Shown here: one piece after another, positions 1-12,561 of the stretch | Numbering within the stretch: the first letter of the stretch is position 1 | Layout of the letters: every line of letters begins with the position of its first letter | Source: Doryteuthis pealeii | Taxonomy: Eukaryota; Mollusca; Cephalopoda; Myopsida; Loliginidae | Direction: 5' to 3' | Length of the DNA: 64,000 nt | NCBI GenBank assembly: GCA_023376005.1 | Contig: CM042139.1 | Coordinates: forward strand, 138,263,971 to 138,327,970 | Notes under the pieces: generated by a model | Told to the model about the DNA's origin: nothing | The model's input: the letters and a program-made list of their open reading frames with translations, nothing else | Database searches by the model: none | Program-made: the position numbers and the translations under genes

Positions 1-604
1 AAAAACAATTATGGATAAAAGAACAGCTCTATATCTTTTACTCCTTTGAGATAAATGAAATCAAGATAATGGGGCTCTATTCAACGCCCCATCCACTATT
101 AATTAAGTTGAATTAGATTTGTTTCACAAAAAAAAAAAAAGAAAAAAGAAGATCGTAGGAAAGCCTTCTGTTTTTTCTTCTAATATTTTGTTCATTAATG
201 TATCGAGCAATTATGGTAATCATGAAACATAAAAAAATAATTTTGGAGAGTTTCATAGAAGAAAAATGATTTTAAAAGATCGTGTAAAAATTAGATTATA
301 AATAATAGGGTACTTTATTAATTTGCGAAAAGTGAGATATCAATTTGATAAATGCGTTCTTCACGTTATGCTGTCAACTTCCATAAGGGAATTAATTCAA
401 ATTAGATTTTAATAAATTCAGAAATATTTCAATTTAATCAGCAAATAAAAGGCTAGATCTTTTTTATTCTATTTTCAATCATGATTTTATTTTTCCTTTT
501 GTGTTTATCTGTACCTGCATCACATTGTAATATGTAAGTGATCTCTGTCGAAAAAAGTATAAACTTCATTAGTTGTATAGTTGGTATTCATCAAAGGCGG
601 ACGT
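1..604. other. AT-rich spacer, no feature recognised
   Basis: AT-rich sequence with short A runs and no ORF, tRNA-like box or clear repeat that I could support. It precedes the first SINE. Confidence 0.5.
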
Positions 605-1075
605 ATAACTGTAATATGAAGGAGCTTGTGGCGTAACGGTTATCGTCTTAGGAAGTGGACACGGTGGTCAAGGTTCAAATAGTGAATGAGGCTGTTTTGC
701 ATTCGATATATCGTTAAAAGAAGTTTGAAAATGTACATATTTACCCAACCTGTCCACGACGGAAAAGATGCGACACAAGCTTGAAAGTATGGGGCATCCA
801 GCAAGGATCGATCTCGCTATTCACTAGTAACGGGTGATACTAGACTAGCTAGCTAACCATTAAATCACAATAGGACACCCTAAAAACCTGGAGAAGTTAT
901 GAATCAAACTAATCTCCCTTCAGCCATGGGTAATTAGTAGGACGAACTAGTCTATTTAACTTTGATATGGCAATGGGTTTAAAAGAAGGAAAACTCTGAA
1001 TTCAAACCAAATATGGAGAAGAAATGGTTCAGACAGGCTCTTTCTGCCCAAAACACGCTACACAAGTTGTGCCCC
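605..1075 (+). repeat. SINE-A copy (tRNA-derived) split by a nested SINE
   Basis: The head (about 615-720) carries the A-box-like gtggcgtaacggttatcg and a B-box-like aggttcaaat. This is the module found in all copies here that I call SINE-A (39565, 22885, 31535 and others). The body resumes at about 885 with the shared segments ctcccttcagccatggg and aaactctgaattcaaacc. Between them (about 740-875) lies a second SINE in the opposite orientation. tRNA-derived SINEs are known from octopus; equating this family with a named one would need a library search. Confidence 0.7.
740..875 (-). repeat. SINE-C copy nested inside SINE-A
   Basis: On the minus strand it reads as a tRNA-like head (taatggttagctagctag, then the B-box-like gagatcgatcc) followed by a tail gtgtcgcatc...gggtaaatatg. 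The same head type occurs on + at 1300. Its position inside SINE-A orders the two insertions in time. Confidence 0.55.
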
Positions 1076-1299
1076 TATGACGAAACTGGGTTACGGGATA
1101 GTTTTTGCTACGTATTTCAAAAATAAATTATAATTACATTAATTGACACTTCAGATATTCATCATATACACACATGAACAGGGGAGCTCAAAATAAATAT
1201 ACATATTTATGATCATTTATTCGGCGAGGCTGATTGCACCAATATTTTATGGGATTTTATAAATATGGTATATCTGAAAACAAGGCAAATACCTTGAAG

Positions 1300-1460
1300 T
1301 AAGAGACGGTGGCCTATCGTGTGTAATGGTTAGCAAGCTAGATTCGCAGATCCATTACTACTGAATACTGAGTTCGATCCTCACTGAATGCCTAATAAGT
1401 TTAAAATTGTTTCATATCCTAACCTTGGCCAACACGTTGGTTAAATACATATCTTTACCA
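1300..1460 (+). repeat. SINE-C copy (tRNA-derived)
   Basis: A-box-like gtaatggttagcaagctag and B-box gagttcgatcctc are spaced as in a tRNA, followed by a short tail ending in ggttaaatacat. No intact tRNA cloverleaf is visible, so this is a SINE head and not a tRNA gene. Confidence 0.6.
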
Positions 1461-1576
1461 TACAGCTCAGCTTTATATATATAGGTGAAATGTAAAAAAA
1501 AAAAAAGAAAAAAGTAATCAAATCGAAAAGGGGCGCTAATATCACCGAACCCCGCGACTAGTGGGGTCAAACCTGC

Positions 1577-1617
1577 ATGTGTGTTTGTGCTTGTGAATGT
1601 GTGTGTATGTGTGTGTT
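1577..1617. repeat. Imperfect (TG)n microsatellite
   Basis: TG-rich tract with interruptions, between SINE-C and the next SINE-A copy. Confidence 0.8.
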
Positions 1618-1635
1618 GAGCTATATGTTTTGTGG

Positions 1636-1945
1636 TATATATTTACTCAACCTCTTCCCTAAGGGCAGGGTGTGAGACAAATTCAATTTTCAACGAAGTA
1701 AAACCGGTTTGAATTCAGAGTTTCTCTTCTCCTAGACTGGTTGCTAAACCAAGATGAAATCACCCAATCTGTGATAGTATTTACTCATAGCTGAAGTGAG
1801 AACCGATGCATTTCTATGCATTTCCAAAGAGCATCAACGGGATATGAAATGAAAGTAGACTCGTGCAGGATTTGAACGCAGTCCCTGATTCCATTTCCTC
1901 TGATGATAAGCATCACACTACTCCTGCATCCTACATTTTGTAGTA
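1636..1945 (-). repeat. SINE-A copy, near full length
   Basis: Reverse complement of the SINE-A consensus seen here. The tail (tttactcaacctcttccc), body (gaattcagagttt, ctagactggttgctaaacc) and head (caggatttgaacgcagtc, then gcatcacactactcctg) are in order on the minus strand. Confidence 0.7.
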
Positions 1946-2889
1946 GTCTCCGTAGTACACTAGCTTTTCAAAGCTAAGAAACAAATAATTCAGATTCAAT
2001 GCGCTCGGAAGTCTGGGGCTGTACGACGTTACGACAGACCATTTCTTAGTTTTTCGTCTTTTGCTGCACTTACAGAATATCTATTTTATGTGGGAGTGAG
2101 TAAAGGAGGGGGTGAAGTTAAGAGAACCGGTAAGAAAGAACGAAAATAAGAAAGAAAGAAAAAAAAAGAAAAACAGAAAGTGAAAGAGATATTTTCGACC
2201 ATGTGAGTGCGTGCGTGCGTGCCTCAAAGTTTTGGACAGTATTTAGTAGGTACTTGACGGACTGTCACGAAAATCAATGATCGATACTTAGTTTTATGCT
2301 GAAATCGAATTCTGACTTCTCCCAGTCGAATCAAATTCTAGCTTGATGACTGCGCATGTCTGGACTGATAATCATATTTTTTTCTATGATTCACAACCAG
2401 AATCAATTATTGGGGGTCAAGATTCGATTGATTTGATAAGCCATGCTATTGCATAATCAATAAAATCATAGATATTATTCAACGCGTGATGAAGCAGGTG
2501 AAACTAAGCGTTAAACGCTCAGATTTATATATGCTTTTCACTTAACCAGTTTCATTTATTCTTCTGGGGTTTCAAAATAAAAATAAATCTTGCCTTACGG
2601 CTTGAATATCATCAGAAGTTAAACAATGTTTCACATTATATCAAATTTCCCCTCTTATATACTTCACCATTGTAAATAATGTGACATTGATAAGGAAATT
2701 TTTTTATTTACTGTAACAAAGAAATTACAAAGAAATTTGGTTTCTTAGTTAACATATTACACATTGATTCGGCATTTTACAAATTTCCATGCTATATATT
2801 GAAAAATAAAATTGAACGACAAAATTATATCCGAATTATATTTTTATAATAGATTTTACTTCAACAAGTAGAAAAACTTCTAGACAATT

Positions 2890-2890
2890 A

Positions 2891-2968
<78 letters not shown>
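2890..2968. repeat. (CT)n-(TG)n microsatellite
   Basis: Pure CT run with one cc break, continuing into TG. It is equivalent to 12243-12306 and, inverted, to 10715-10790. Confidence 0.9.
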
Positions 2969-3154
2969 CTTTATATACTACAATACGTAGTTATTAAGTA
3001 CATTTTGAACTGAAACGTGTTGTTTTTTTTACTGTAAGATTATGGGTCACCAGTGAATGTTTTGATGAGAAAATTATTTTTTTAAATGTACATTCGATGT
3101 GTAAACATCACTGCGCTTTTTTAACTTAATAATTATATTTGTATACATGCATAC

Positions 3155-3232
3155 ACACCACACACACACACACACACACTCACACACACACACATATATA
3201 TATATGTATATATATATTATATGTGTGGTGTG

Positions 3233-3265
<33 letters not shown>

Positions 3266-3267
3266 CT
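3155..3267. repeat. (CA)n-(TA)n-(TG)n compound microsatellite
   Basis: CA, TA and TG blocks in order give a self-complementary tract. It is equivalent to 12498-12622. Confidence 0.9.
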
Positions 3268-3389
3268 TAGAAGTGCATGGGTATAGCCGGATTTTTACCT
3301 ATGCAATGATCATTTGCATGCTCTGATCGCGTAGGCGAGAAACTGACAATTAGCAAGTGCCATTGACTCTATGTCTACGCTCTATCGCC

Positions 3390-3390
3390 G

Positions 3391-3427
<37 letters not shown>

Positions 3428-3499
3428 CTTCTCAATCTCTCTCTCTTTCTCTCACCACATACACACATACACACACGCCACACACACACCACATAAATA

Positions 3500-3534
<35 letters not shown>

Positions 3535-3555
3535 ATATATATATGTATATAATAT
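3390..3555. repeat. (CT)n, (CA)n and (TA)n cluster
   Basis: CT-rich block (3390-3455), CA block (3463-3492) and TA block (about 3500-3560) ending in tatcatcatcatccgc. It is equivalent to 12745-12935. Confidence 0.9.
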
Positions 3556-3900
3556 ATATATCATCATCATCCGCTCGTGACAATCTCTCGACAACCGTCA
3601 TCATTCAGAGAGAGAGGGAAGAGAGAGAGAGAGAGAATGATACGGAAACTGTGACTGCCGATAAAGATTGCTTGTTTAGAATAAATATGAGAGACAATAT
3701 TACCGAAATACTTACGATGTTCTGCCGAAGCTTGGTGTTGTGTCCCTTTCTGAATTGGTTGTCTTGAATTCCTAAACGAATGAATGGTAAATGCTATTTA
3801 GATTTTTACCTGCTGTTGCCATTTAGCTTTGACATGCACGTTTTCAGACATCAATTAAGTACCGAGACTTGACGCGAAGCCTTCGATGATCTCTCTGGTT

Positions 3901-4000
3901 NNNNNNNNNNNNNNNNNNNNNNNNNNNNNNNNNNNNNNNNNNNNNNNNNNNNNNNNNNNNNNNNNNNNNNNNNNNNNNNNNNNNNNNNNNNNNNNNNNNN
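3901..4000. other. Assembly gap of exactly 100 N
   Basis: A round-number N run is a conventional scaffold gap placeholder, so the two flanks were joined without sequence across them. It separates copy 1 of the triplicated segment from the left palindrome arm. Confidence 0.98.
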
Positions 4001-4560
4001 AAAATGTAAGTTTGTTGTGTTCAAAGTGTAATTGTCCATGTGAGGTGTCCACGGAGAACGTCACTTATGAGTTCGTTCTTACTTCGTACAGAAATTTACT
4101 GTATGTCTTTTACTCGGGGGTTTTTGTGATAGGATAGTGGCCATACAGCATAATTTAGTTGTGCGATGCTTCCAGAGTTGTTCAGACAGCTCACAGCTTC
4201 TTTTTCCCAAGCCTTTCGTAGAAGTGGTGCGCTTATACAGTAGAATTGACCACGTCTAAGCTTCGAAAAATTATCAGCTTCATCAGCTTTCCTAGATCGA
4301 TAAACTATCAATAGAAATATTAAATAATATAAAAAAACACTCCAAGCCTTTTCCTATGTTGTATATTGATATTGCATTCAGTAGATGAGATAGGTACTAC
4401 GTTGGTTTGTGGGAACTGTCTACTGATTTTGAAGGCTTTACCATCCAGTGTGGAGATGTCACCATCTAGTTTAAACCATCATACATTCCGTTTTATCATT
4501 GTTCACATGAGAGGCTAATGTCTCTTGCTGCCTTATCTCCTTTAAGACTCCAAACGACAA
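4001..4560 (-). pseudogene. RTE-type LINE C-terminal fragment (inverted duplicate)
   Basis: Reverse complement of 18360-18912. On the minus strand it encodes the degraded C-terminal region of an RTE reverse transcriptase, including a segment like ISDVLQWTPTHG preceded by SKNEL. It is cut at the N gap, so this copy lacks the 3' end present at 18913-19075. Confidence 0.75.
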
Positions 4561-4902
4561 TGTCAAATAAATCCAGTGGTCTAGACAGTTTTAATCATAC
4601 CTAAATACCTTTGTTGTTCCATTCTCGGACACACAAATATGTGTGGCGGCTGAAATATTTCCCATGTGATTTATGATACCTCTCACATTCAACAAGTTTA
4701 TTCTCTTTCCAAAATTTTGTTTTCGATTTATTTATTTTTTATTTCACATGTAATGAGATAAGCCATTATTTTTATCAAATTCCTTTCCATTTTTTTTCAT
4801 CTTTTTTAGATTTCCTTCGAGGTTCAGCATTTTCCTCATATTGTTATGCATTCAAGCCTTTAAAAAATCTATCTAGGTCCCTGCATCGTCTGTTACCCCC
4901 TT

Positions 4903-5015
4903 CTTCTTCTTCTTCTTCTCTTCTTCTTCTCTTCTTCTTCTTCTTCTTCTTCTTCTATCTTCTTCTTCTATATTATTATTATTATTATTTTTATTATTAT
5001 TATTATATTATTCAT
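4903..5015. repeat. (CTT)n-(ATT)n microsatellite
   Basis: CTT run followed by ATT run, inverted equivalent of 17951-18072. It follows the 3' end of the LINE remnant at 5020-5460. Confidence 0.9.
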
Positions 5016-5019
5016 TATG

Positions 5020-5460
5020 TTCATCCTTTTGGTTTTCACACCAGTTGTTAGCTGATGGTATTCACTGGAGTCTGAGGACAGCAAGTTCCTCAGGTCTCCA
5101 GGAACTATTCTGAGTATTCTGGGAGATTGCCAGCAGTGCAGTGTTTCTGAACGGTTTCAATCCTTTCCTTTTGATATCCAAACTTTCCAAGCCCTTTCTA
5201 ATCCTTTTGGGACTGTTCAAGTGCACCAACTACAATTGGTATCACTTTCACTTTCATATTCATAACTTTTTTAATTTCTCTGGCAAGGTCCAGATAGTTG
5301 TCCATTTTTTTCATTTTCTCTTTTAGCTTCACCCTGTTGATCTGCTGGCACTTGCAAAATCCACCAGTTGACAATATGTTTCTTTTTTGTTTATCAACAC
5401 TGGTCTGGTCTTTCTTGCTGGGATAAAGTGATCCTGATTTTTATTTCAAAGCCAGAGAAT
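5020..5460 (-). pseudogene. Non-LTR retrotransposon 3' remnant (inverted duplicate)
   Basis: Reverse complement of 17490-17940; see that entry. A further shorter 3' fragment lies at about 5565-5790, beyond an (ATT)n tract at 5496-5560. Confidence 0.6.
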
Positions 5461-5495
5461 GTATGCGTTTCGATCTCAAGAACAGATTTCTGGTA

Positions 5496-5560
<65 letters not shown>
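5496..5560. repeat. (ATT)n microsatellite
   Basis: ATT run between two LINE 3' fragments. It is longer than its inverted partner at 17441-17482. Confidence 0.9.
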
Positions 5561-5784
5561 TCACTCATCGAGTTTTTTCCCACCAGCGTTAGCTTGTGGT
5601 CTTTCACTGGAGGTCCTTGTGTGACTCGCAAGTGCCTCAGTTCTAGATAGTCTCAATAATCTCTGATTTCCAATCCTCTTGTGTCCTTTCCAACTCTTAT
5701 TTTGGTATTCAAGGACACCAGCCTCCTAAGATTGGTATCACCTTGCACCAATATTACAACTTTTAGAGTATTTAGTTTGTTGGT

Positions 5785-6045
5785 TTGTTTGATTCGAAGG
5801 GGGCTCCCCGACCGCCCGTCAAACCTTAAATAAGTCCAAAACTGGTGTGTTACTATTCATGGACTGCTCAACCACAAGGATTCCGTCCTTTAGGTGTCAC
5901 GGGTCGCCACTCACGTCCAACTGGTGGCCCTATTGAGGGGATTTTACCTCTATGCAGAAATTTGAAGTCGTTGTATTTCTTCTACCTCAACCAGGCAGTA
6001 GTAGTAGGAGGAGGAGTAGGAGTAGGAGTAGGAGTAGTTGTACAT
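5785..6045 (-). repeat. GC-rich segment (inverted duplicate of 16965-17215)
   Basis: Reverse complement of the GC-rich segment described at 16965-17215, including the (GGAGTA)-like run at 6000-6040. A 77-codon ORF on + crosses it, but I see no known domain. Confidence 0.6.
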
Positions 6046-6789
6046 CTTTACGAAATTTTACAAAAGGTCAGTAATTAGTGATTTTCACGGAACTCTCACT
6101 AACAACAAGTTTCTCATGGCGTATGTCTGATTGTACTTTACATAAAAATTTAGAAAAAGTTAATAAAAATAAACTGAATAGATGCTCTGAGCATGACGCT
6201 CGACTGCATCTGATTGTGCAACTAAAATGTATATAATATATATTAAGAGTTGATTTCTATTAAAAACTGATTTATGACTTTTTCATGAATTACAATTTCA
6301 AATAAGCAACCATTACAGTAACAGTTGCTTTGTTGAAAAAATGTTTGTGTCGGCAAGAATTCTTTTTCCAATGCTTACCTTTCAAAATTGATAGTTAATT
6401 CATTTATTTGTTTATTTATTTGTAACTTTATAGATATATAGAATTCTTTCTCAGGTTTAAAAAAAAAGAAAAGAAAAAGCTGTTTTGTTTTTTGTGGGTG
6501 GGGATATTCAAATCTCTAAATATGTATTTAAGCCTTTTAGAAATCCTTTTTTTAAGGGTTAGTTTTTTAATACTAGAAAATTGAATATTTGTTTGGTCAG
6601 CAAGAATTCTTCTTTTCTTTAAAAAATGAAAAATCCTGGTTTAGTCTTCAGCCATTTATTTTCATAAGCTTCTAAGCTTCATAAGAAATATAATAAAATA
6701 TTATAAAACACATATATATAATAACAACTCTATCACATACAGAACACTTTATATTATATAGTAAATGGAATGTTAAAGAACCGCATTCA

Positions 6790-7145
6790 TTGTTTTTACT
6801 CCCAAGTCCACTCTGACCCAAAGTGGTATTACATGTTATGATTCCATCTATGTCAAAATATATATATATGTTTAAAGATTATAAATTCTCGTAAAAAAAA
6901 AGAAAACCTCTCAAGAAACTACCAATCAATGTGAAAATCCAGTGTACAATTAACACGGTTCCATAACCTCTTGGCATAAAACAAACTTAGAGGGGTTAAC
7001 ATGCCCTTTAAAATCAATCAAGCAATTCAAGAAAGTATTATATTTTGTTATTTTATATTTTGACTGTAGTCAGGATTGAACCTGAAATCTCCAGATCCTT
7101 GTCACTTAGTACTGTATTAACTCAACCTTACATCCGCTGTGCCAT
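6790..7145 (-). repeat. SINE-B copy (inverted duplicate)
   Basis: Reverse complement of 15868-16225. The tRNA-like head is at 7065-7145 on the minus strand, with B-box aggttcaatcctg. Confidence 0.7.
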
Positions 7146-8074
7146 ATAAGAATTTTATAAATTAAAATCTTTATCCATCAAAATGGCGCATATTTGTCGT
7201 TTTTCTATCCTGAAGAAATGCTCTTTTTAATGTGATTTATTTTAATTGTTATAATCAAGATATTCATAGAATTTTAATATGTAATTTTTTACGTATTTTC
7301 TTAAGGAAAAAAGGTGACATTTACAATCTTAAAATTTTTTATAAAAGAATTCATGAAATGGGGAGATGCTGTGTACGGAACTTTTGGTCATACCTGTATT
7401 TACTTTCACACTGTGGTCTGCTGGAACGGTAAAATCCCCGAGTTAACCAGTTCTGTTGTTCTTGCTAATTAAGTCTGGTCTTCTTGGTCGGATTGAGAAT
7501 TTAAATATTAACATGTCCTTACGTTTTTCCTTTTTTTCTTCTTCTTTTTTCTTCTTTTGATGAGGCGTATTTTCATGGTCCTACGAAATGAACTCAGTTT
7601 CAGTTGAAGATTTTCACTACGATTCGATGGAGTGTAAAACATCGTCAGTGCATCACTTTCAAAGTGGATCACTTTTAAAATGGTTAAAAGTGTTTTGAAT
7701 TACATTAATGCATATTTCTTACATAATCAGTCATTACTAACTAGATACAACCAATACTTTGGTTTTCGTGAACTCCAAGGATAAGTAGCCAATACGCTAA
7801 TTTTAAATAATACTATCGCCTAGAGGCTTTCAGTTCTGACTCGGATGTCCTACTCAAATGAATATTCTTGCACGTTTCTGCTGTAAATTCCTATGCGAGG
7901 TGATATTGGTGTATACACTGGCTACTTTTTAATATTACACAATTACTATATTCTATGGGAAAAGATGAATGATATCCAATTTTTTTTCTCATTTAGTTTC
8001 AACTTTGGAAGAGTATTTATCGAATATCTAACAGATTTGTTATTTCTCCTTTACAATGACTAAATTAAATACAG

Positions 8075-8170
8075 GTGCAGGTGTAATGGTTATCGTCATA
8101 GGTAATGTACTTGGTGACCCGAGTTTCAAATTAAGAGCGAGGCTGTTTGCATTTCACATAGCGCAAATAA
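8075..8170 (+). repeat. SINE-A head fragment (inverted duplicate)
   Basis: ggtgtaatggttatcgtc and gtttgcatttcacatagc match the SINE-A head; the body is missing. It pairs with 14865-14955. Confidence 0.65.
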
Positions 8171-8570
8171 TAATCATCACCATCAGGTCATGATGGCTGC
8201 ACGGATCCAACCATCCCTATTGATCATAATCCCAGCATCTAGAATCTGCACCGAGCTGATTTATTTATGTAGTTGCTGGTAAAACCCACACTGACATATC
8301 AAAATTTAGGTGTCCACTGGAGAACGTCACTTATGTTTTCGTCCTTGCTACTGCAGCAGTTTCCAGTTTGTTCAACTTGGATGATTTGTAAGATAGAGGG
8401 CAAGTGGCCGCACAGCTGCTTTTTGTTGAGTGCTACTTCAAGATTTTTAGGACATCACGCAGCGTCCTTGTGTAGCTATCATCTAGCATTTTTAAGTTCT
8501 TCGTTACAGTCAAAGTTGAGCAGCCGTACAGTGACACTGTTAGGGCTACGGATTGGGAATAATTTTTTTC
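8170..8570 (-). pseudogene. RTE-type LINE C-terminal fragment (inverted duplicate)
   Basis: Reverse complement of 14465-14855; see that entry. A 109-codon ORF on + (8273-8602) is its antisense shadow. Confidence 0.65.
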
Positions 8571-10137
8571 ATCGTATTATTGATATTAAATGTTTCATAT
8601 GATTGATAATCTTTCTATAGCAATCCATATATAAAAACTTAATTAGCTATACATGTCCAAAATGTTGAATAGTGGGATTTTGAATTCCAAGGGCCAGAGA
8701 ACTGTTACATCGTCTCAGACATCTTATTGCTGATATATATACCAATCTGCGACATCCACTGTTATAATATATATATATTATTTTCGTTGCAAAGGACATA
8801 TATATCCATCTGTTATATGTTAATATGATTTAATTATAGTTTGTACTTGTTGCTATTAAAATAGGGTTTGTTATTACTTAAAATTTCAAACTTAGCGCAT
8901 GGAATCTGTGGCATTTAATGTGAAACAGCTGTTGCTAGGTTTGGTGCTTCTCCTCCGATGCAAACAAATCTCCCTAGTCTAGGGTTTAGGGAAAATGGTA
9001 TAGACTCCCTGTCGTCTGGCTGATTACCAAGAATAAACCAGTCTGCCGACTTTTCTTACTTTACTACAGTATTCATTTCTTTGCATAGGCGACATTTATC
9101 TTCTCTGTTATATTGTAAAAATTATCTATGTCGTTTATACTCTATTACTATCAAGATAGTTTTATTTTTATTAATTAAGTGTCATTATGAAAACTATATT
9201 CATTATAATCTTTCATCCTTACACTTTTTAATGTTCCCATTTCTGTGCTTACAACGTTTCTGTTTCCTCTGATTTTTTGAAACGTTTTGCCTTTCTTTAA
9301 TACTTTAAATATATTTTTATTTTTTAAACCATGAAAAACGTTGTGATTTCGGATCACTCATCATCATCATTTTTCTTCTTCTTCTTTTTTTACGATCATT
9401 ATCCCATTTTATCTCTTCAAATATTGCATTCTTGAAATTTTTGCTTCATGTCCACAAACCAACTCTCGCCTATCTGTTTTGGTTATTTATTTATTTTTTG
9501 TTTTTTTATTATTATTTTTCCACGGTTTTTATTTTGTTTAAAAAGTAGTTTCACACAGTTATTAACATTCATTACTGACAAGATGGAACTCCCTTCACAA
9601 ATAAAGTTGAAAAAAAAGAAGGAAAGAAAGACGCAACAGAACAAAAAAAAAAATGAACGAACAAAAGTGAATATTAAGCAAATCTCTTTAACCATTCAAC
9701 TAATGCTGAGAGAAAATTTTCGCCATTTTAACATTTTCATTTTTTCTTTTCAGTTTTCCAGTAATTACCGCAGCCAAAATGAGAAGGAAGCTCCGTCAAA
9801 GCCGTAACTTAATCTGCTGTCTGAAAACGTGCATGTCAAGCTAAATGGCAACAGCAGGTAAAATCTAAAATAGCATTTACCATTCATCGTTTAGGAATTC
9901 AAGACAACCAATTCAGAAAGGGACAAACACCAAGCTTTCGCGGGCAGAACATCGTAAGTATTCGGTATTATTGTCTCTCATATTTATCTAAACAAGCAAT
10001 CTTTATCGCAGTCACAGTTTCCGTTATGCATTCTCTCCTCTCCTCTCTCCCTCTCTCTCTGAATGATGACGGTTGTCGAAGGATTGTCACGAGCGGATGA
10101 TGATGATATATATATACATACATATATATATATATAA

Positions 10138-10173
<36 letters not shown>

Positions 10174-10488
10174 GTGTGTGTGGTGTGTGCGTGTGTGTAT
10201 AGGTGTATGTGGTGAGAGAAAGAGAGAGAGATTGAGAGGAGAGAGAGAAAGGAGAGAGAGAAGAGAGAGAGGAGCGATTAGAGCGTAGACATAGAGTCAA
10301 TGGCACTTGCTAATTGTTCAGTTTCTCGCCTACGGCGATCAGAGCATTGCAAATGATCATTGCATAGGTAAAATTCCGGCTATACCCATGCACTTCTAAG
10401 ACACACATACACAACACACACACACGCACCACACACACACACAATATATATATATATACAATTAATATATTGTGTGTGTGTTGTGAGT

Positions 10489-10526
<38 letters not shown>

Positions 10527-10718
10527 GCATGTATACAAATATAATATTTAAGCTATTAAAAAAAGCGCAGTGATGTTACACATCGAATGTACATTTAAAA
10601 AAATAAATTTTTCTCATCAAAACATTCACTGGTGACCCATAATTCTTATCAGTAAAAAAAACAAACACGTTTTCAGTTCAAAATGTACTTAATAACTACG
10701 TATTGTAGTATATAGACA

Positions 10719-10758
<40 letters not shown>

Positions 10759-11491
10759 CGAGAGAGGAGAGAGAAGAAGAATAATTGTCTGAAGTAATTT
10801 TCTACTTGTTGAAAGTAAAATCTATTATTAAAAATTATAATTCGGTATATAATTTTGTCGTTCAATTTATTTTTCAATATATAGCATTGGAAAATTTGAA
10901 AATGCCCGAATCAATGTGTAAATATGTAGACTGAGGAGAAAACCAAATTTCTTTGTAATTTCTTTGTTACAGTAAATAAAAAAAATCTCCTTACAATGTT
11001 CACATATTACAATGGGTGAAGTATATAAGAGGGGAAATTTGATATAATTGAAACATGTTTTAACTTCTGATGAATTCAAGCCGTAAGGCAAGATTTATTT
11101 TTTATTTTGAACCCCAGAGAATAAATGAAACTGGTTAAGTGAAAAGCATATATAAATCTGAGCGTTTAACGCTTAGTTACCTGCTTCATCACGCGTTGAA
11201 TAAATTATCTATGATTTTTATTGATTAGACAATAGCATGGCTTATCAAATCAATCGAATCTTGCCCCCAATTAATTGATTCGGTTGTGAATCATAGAAAA
11301 AAATATGATTATCAGTCCAGACATGCGCAGTCATCAAGCTAGAATTTGATTCGCTGGAGAAGTCAGAATTCGATTTTCAGCACTAAAAACTAAGTATCGA
11401 CATTGATTTTCGTGACAGCTCCGTTCAAGTACCTACTAAATACTGTCCAAAACTTTTTTGAGGCACGCACGCACGCAACTCACATGGTTCG

Positions 11492-11543
11492 AAAAAATCT
11501 CTTTCACTTTCTGTTTTCTTTTTTTTTCTTTCTTTCTTATTTA
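11492..11543. other. Palindrome loop / strand-switch junction
   Basis: The left arm reads inward to catggttcg (ends 11491) and the right arm starts cgaaccatg (11544). The 52 nt between them (CT/T-rich) match the reverse complement of about 2138-2196 in copy 1. The turn therefore happened where cttatttt... on one strand meets cgaccatg on the other; both contexts in copy 1 contain attttcg, a possible microhomology. Confidence 0.8.
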
Positions 11544-12240
11544 CGAACCATGTGAGTGCGTGCCGTGCGTCCTCAAAGTTTGGACAGTATTTAGTAGGTA
11601 CTTGACGGACTGTCACGAAAATCAATGATCGATACTTAGTTTTATGCTGAAATCGAATTCTGACTTCTCCCAGTCGAATCAAATTCTAGCTTGATGACTG
11701 CGCATGTCTGGGACTGATAATCATATTTTTTCTATGATTCACAACCAGAATCAATTATTGGGGGCCAAGATTCGATTGATTTGATAAGCCATGCTATTGC
11801 ATAATCAATAAAATCATAGATATTATTCAACGCGTGATGAAGCAGGTGAAACTAAGCGTTAAACGCTCAGATTTATATATGCTTTTCACTTAACCAGTTT
11901 CATTTATTCTTCTGGGGTTTCAAAATAAAAATAAATCTTGCCTTACGGCTTGAATATCATCAGAAGTTAAACAATGTTTCACATTATATCAAATTTCCCC
12001 TCTTATATACTTCACCATTGTAAATAATGTGACATTGATAAGGAGAATTTTTTTATTTACTGTAACAAAGAAATTACAAAGAAATTTGGTTTCTTAGTTA
12101 ACATATTACACATTGATTCGGCATTTTACAAATTTTCCATGCTATATATTGAAAAATAAAATTGAACGACAAAATTATATCCGAATTATAATTTTTATAA
12201 TAGATTTTACTTCAACAAGTAGAAAATTACTTCTAGACAA

Positions 12241-12242
<2 letters not shown>

Positions 12243-12304
<62 letters not shown>

Positions 12305-12306
12305 TG
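12243..12306. repeat. (CT)n-(GT)n microsatellite
   Basis: Long CT run passing into GT, the clean version of the 2890 and 10715 tracts. Confidence 0.95.
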
Positions 12307-12493
12307 TGTCTTTATATACTACAATACGTAGTTATTAAGTACATTTTGAACTGAAAACGTGTTGTTTTTTTTACTGTAAGATTATGGGTCACCAGTGAAT
12401 GTTTTGATGAGAAAATTATTTTTTTAAATGTACATTCGATGTGTAACATCACTGCGCTTTTTTAATACTTAATAATTTATATTTGTATACATG

Positions 12494-12497
<4 letters not shown>

Positions 12498-12540
<43 letters not shown>

Positions 12541-12561
12541 ACACACACATATATATATATG

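Larger units (their letters stand above)
2137..3900 (+). repeat. First copy of a triplicated 1.7-kb segment, ending at the gap
   Basis: The segment matches 11544-13260 in direct orientation and 9800-11540 in inverted orientation. Shared landmarks are cgaccatgtgagtgcgtg, the (CT)n-(TG)n tract, the CA/TA/TG tract, the cluster ending tatcatcatcatccgctcg, and ctgctgttgccatttagc. This copy has small indels inside simple repeats (for example lone cc or tat breaks), as expected for poorly polished sequence at a contig end. The last 50 bases before the N run still align, but noisily, to 13205-13260. Confidence 0.85.
4001..11491 (-). repeat. Left arm of a 15-kb palindrome
   Basis: This is the reverse complement of 11544-18912, followed end to end through SINE-B, SINE-A head, RTE and LINE 3' fragments. 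The arm starts at the first base after the N gap, at a point that is internal to an RTE fragment on the right side (the right side continues to about 19075). Differences between the arms are concentrated in homopolymers and simple repeats. Confidence 0.9.

Noticed and set aside
2481..2512. Hammerhead-like arrangement aacgc...tgatga...gaaac...gcgtt (repeated at about 11830)
   Set aside because: Flanks pair over 5 bp, but stem II is almost absent and the first core base is G; too weak to list as a ribozyme.
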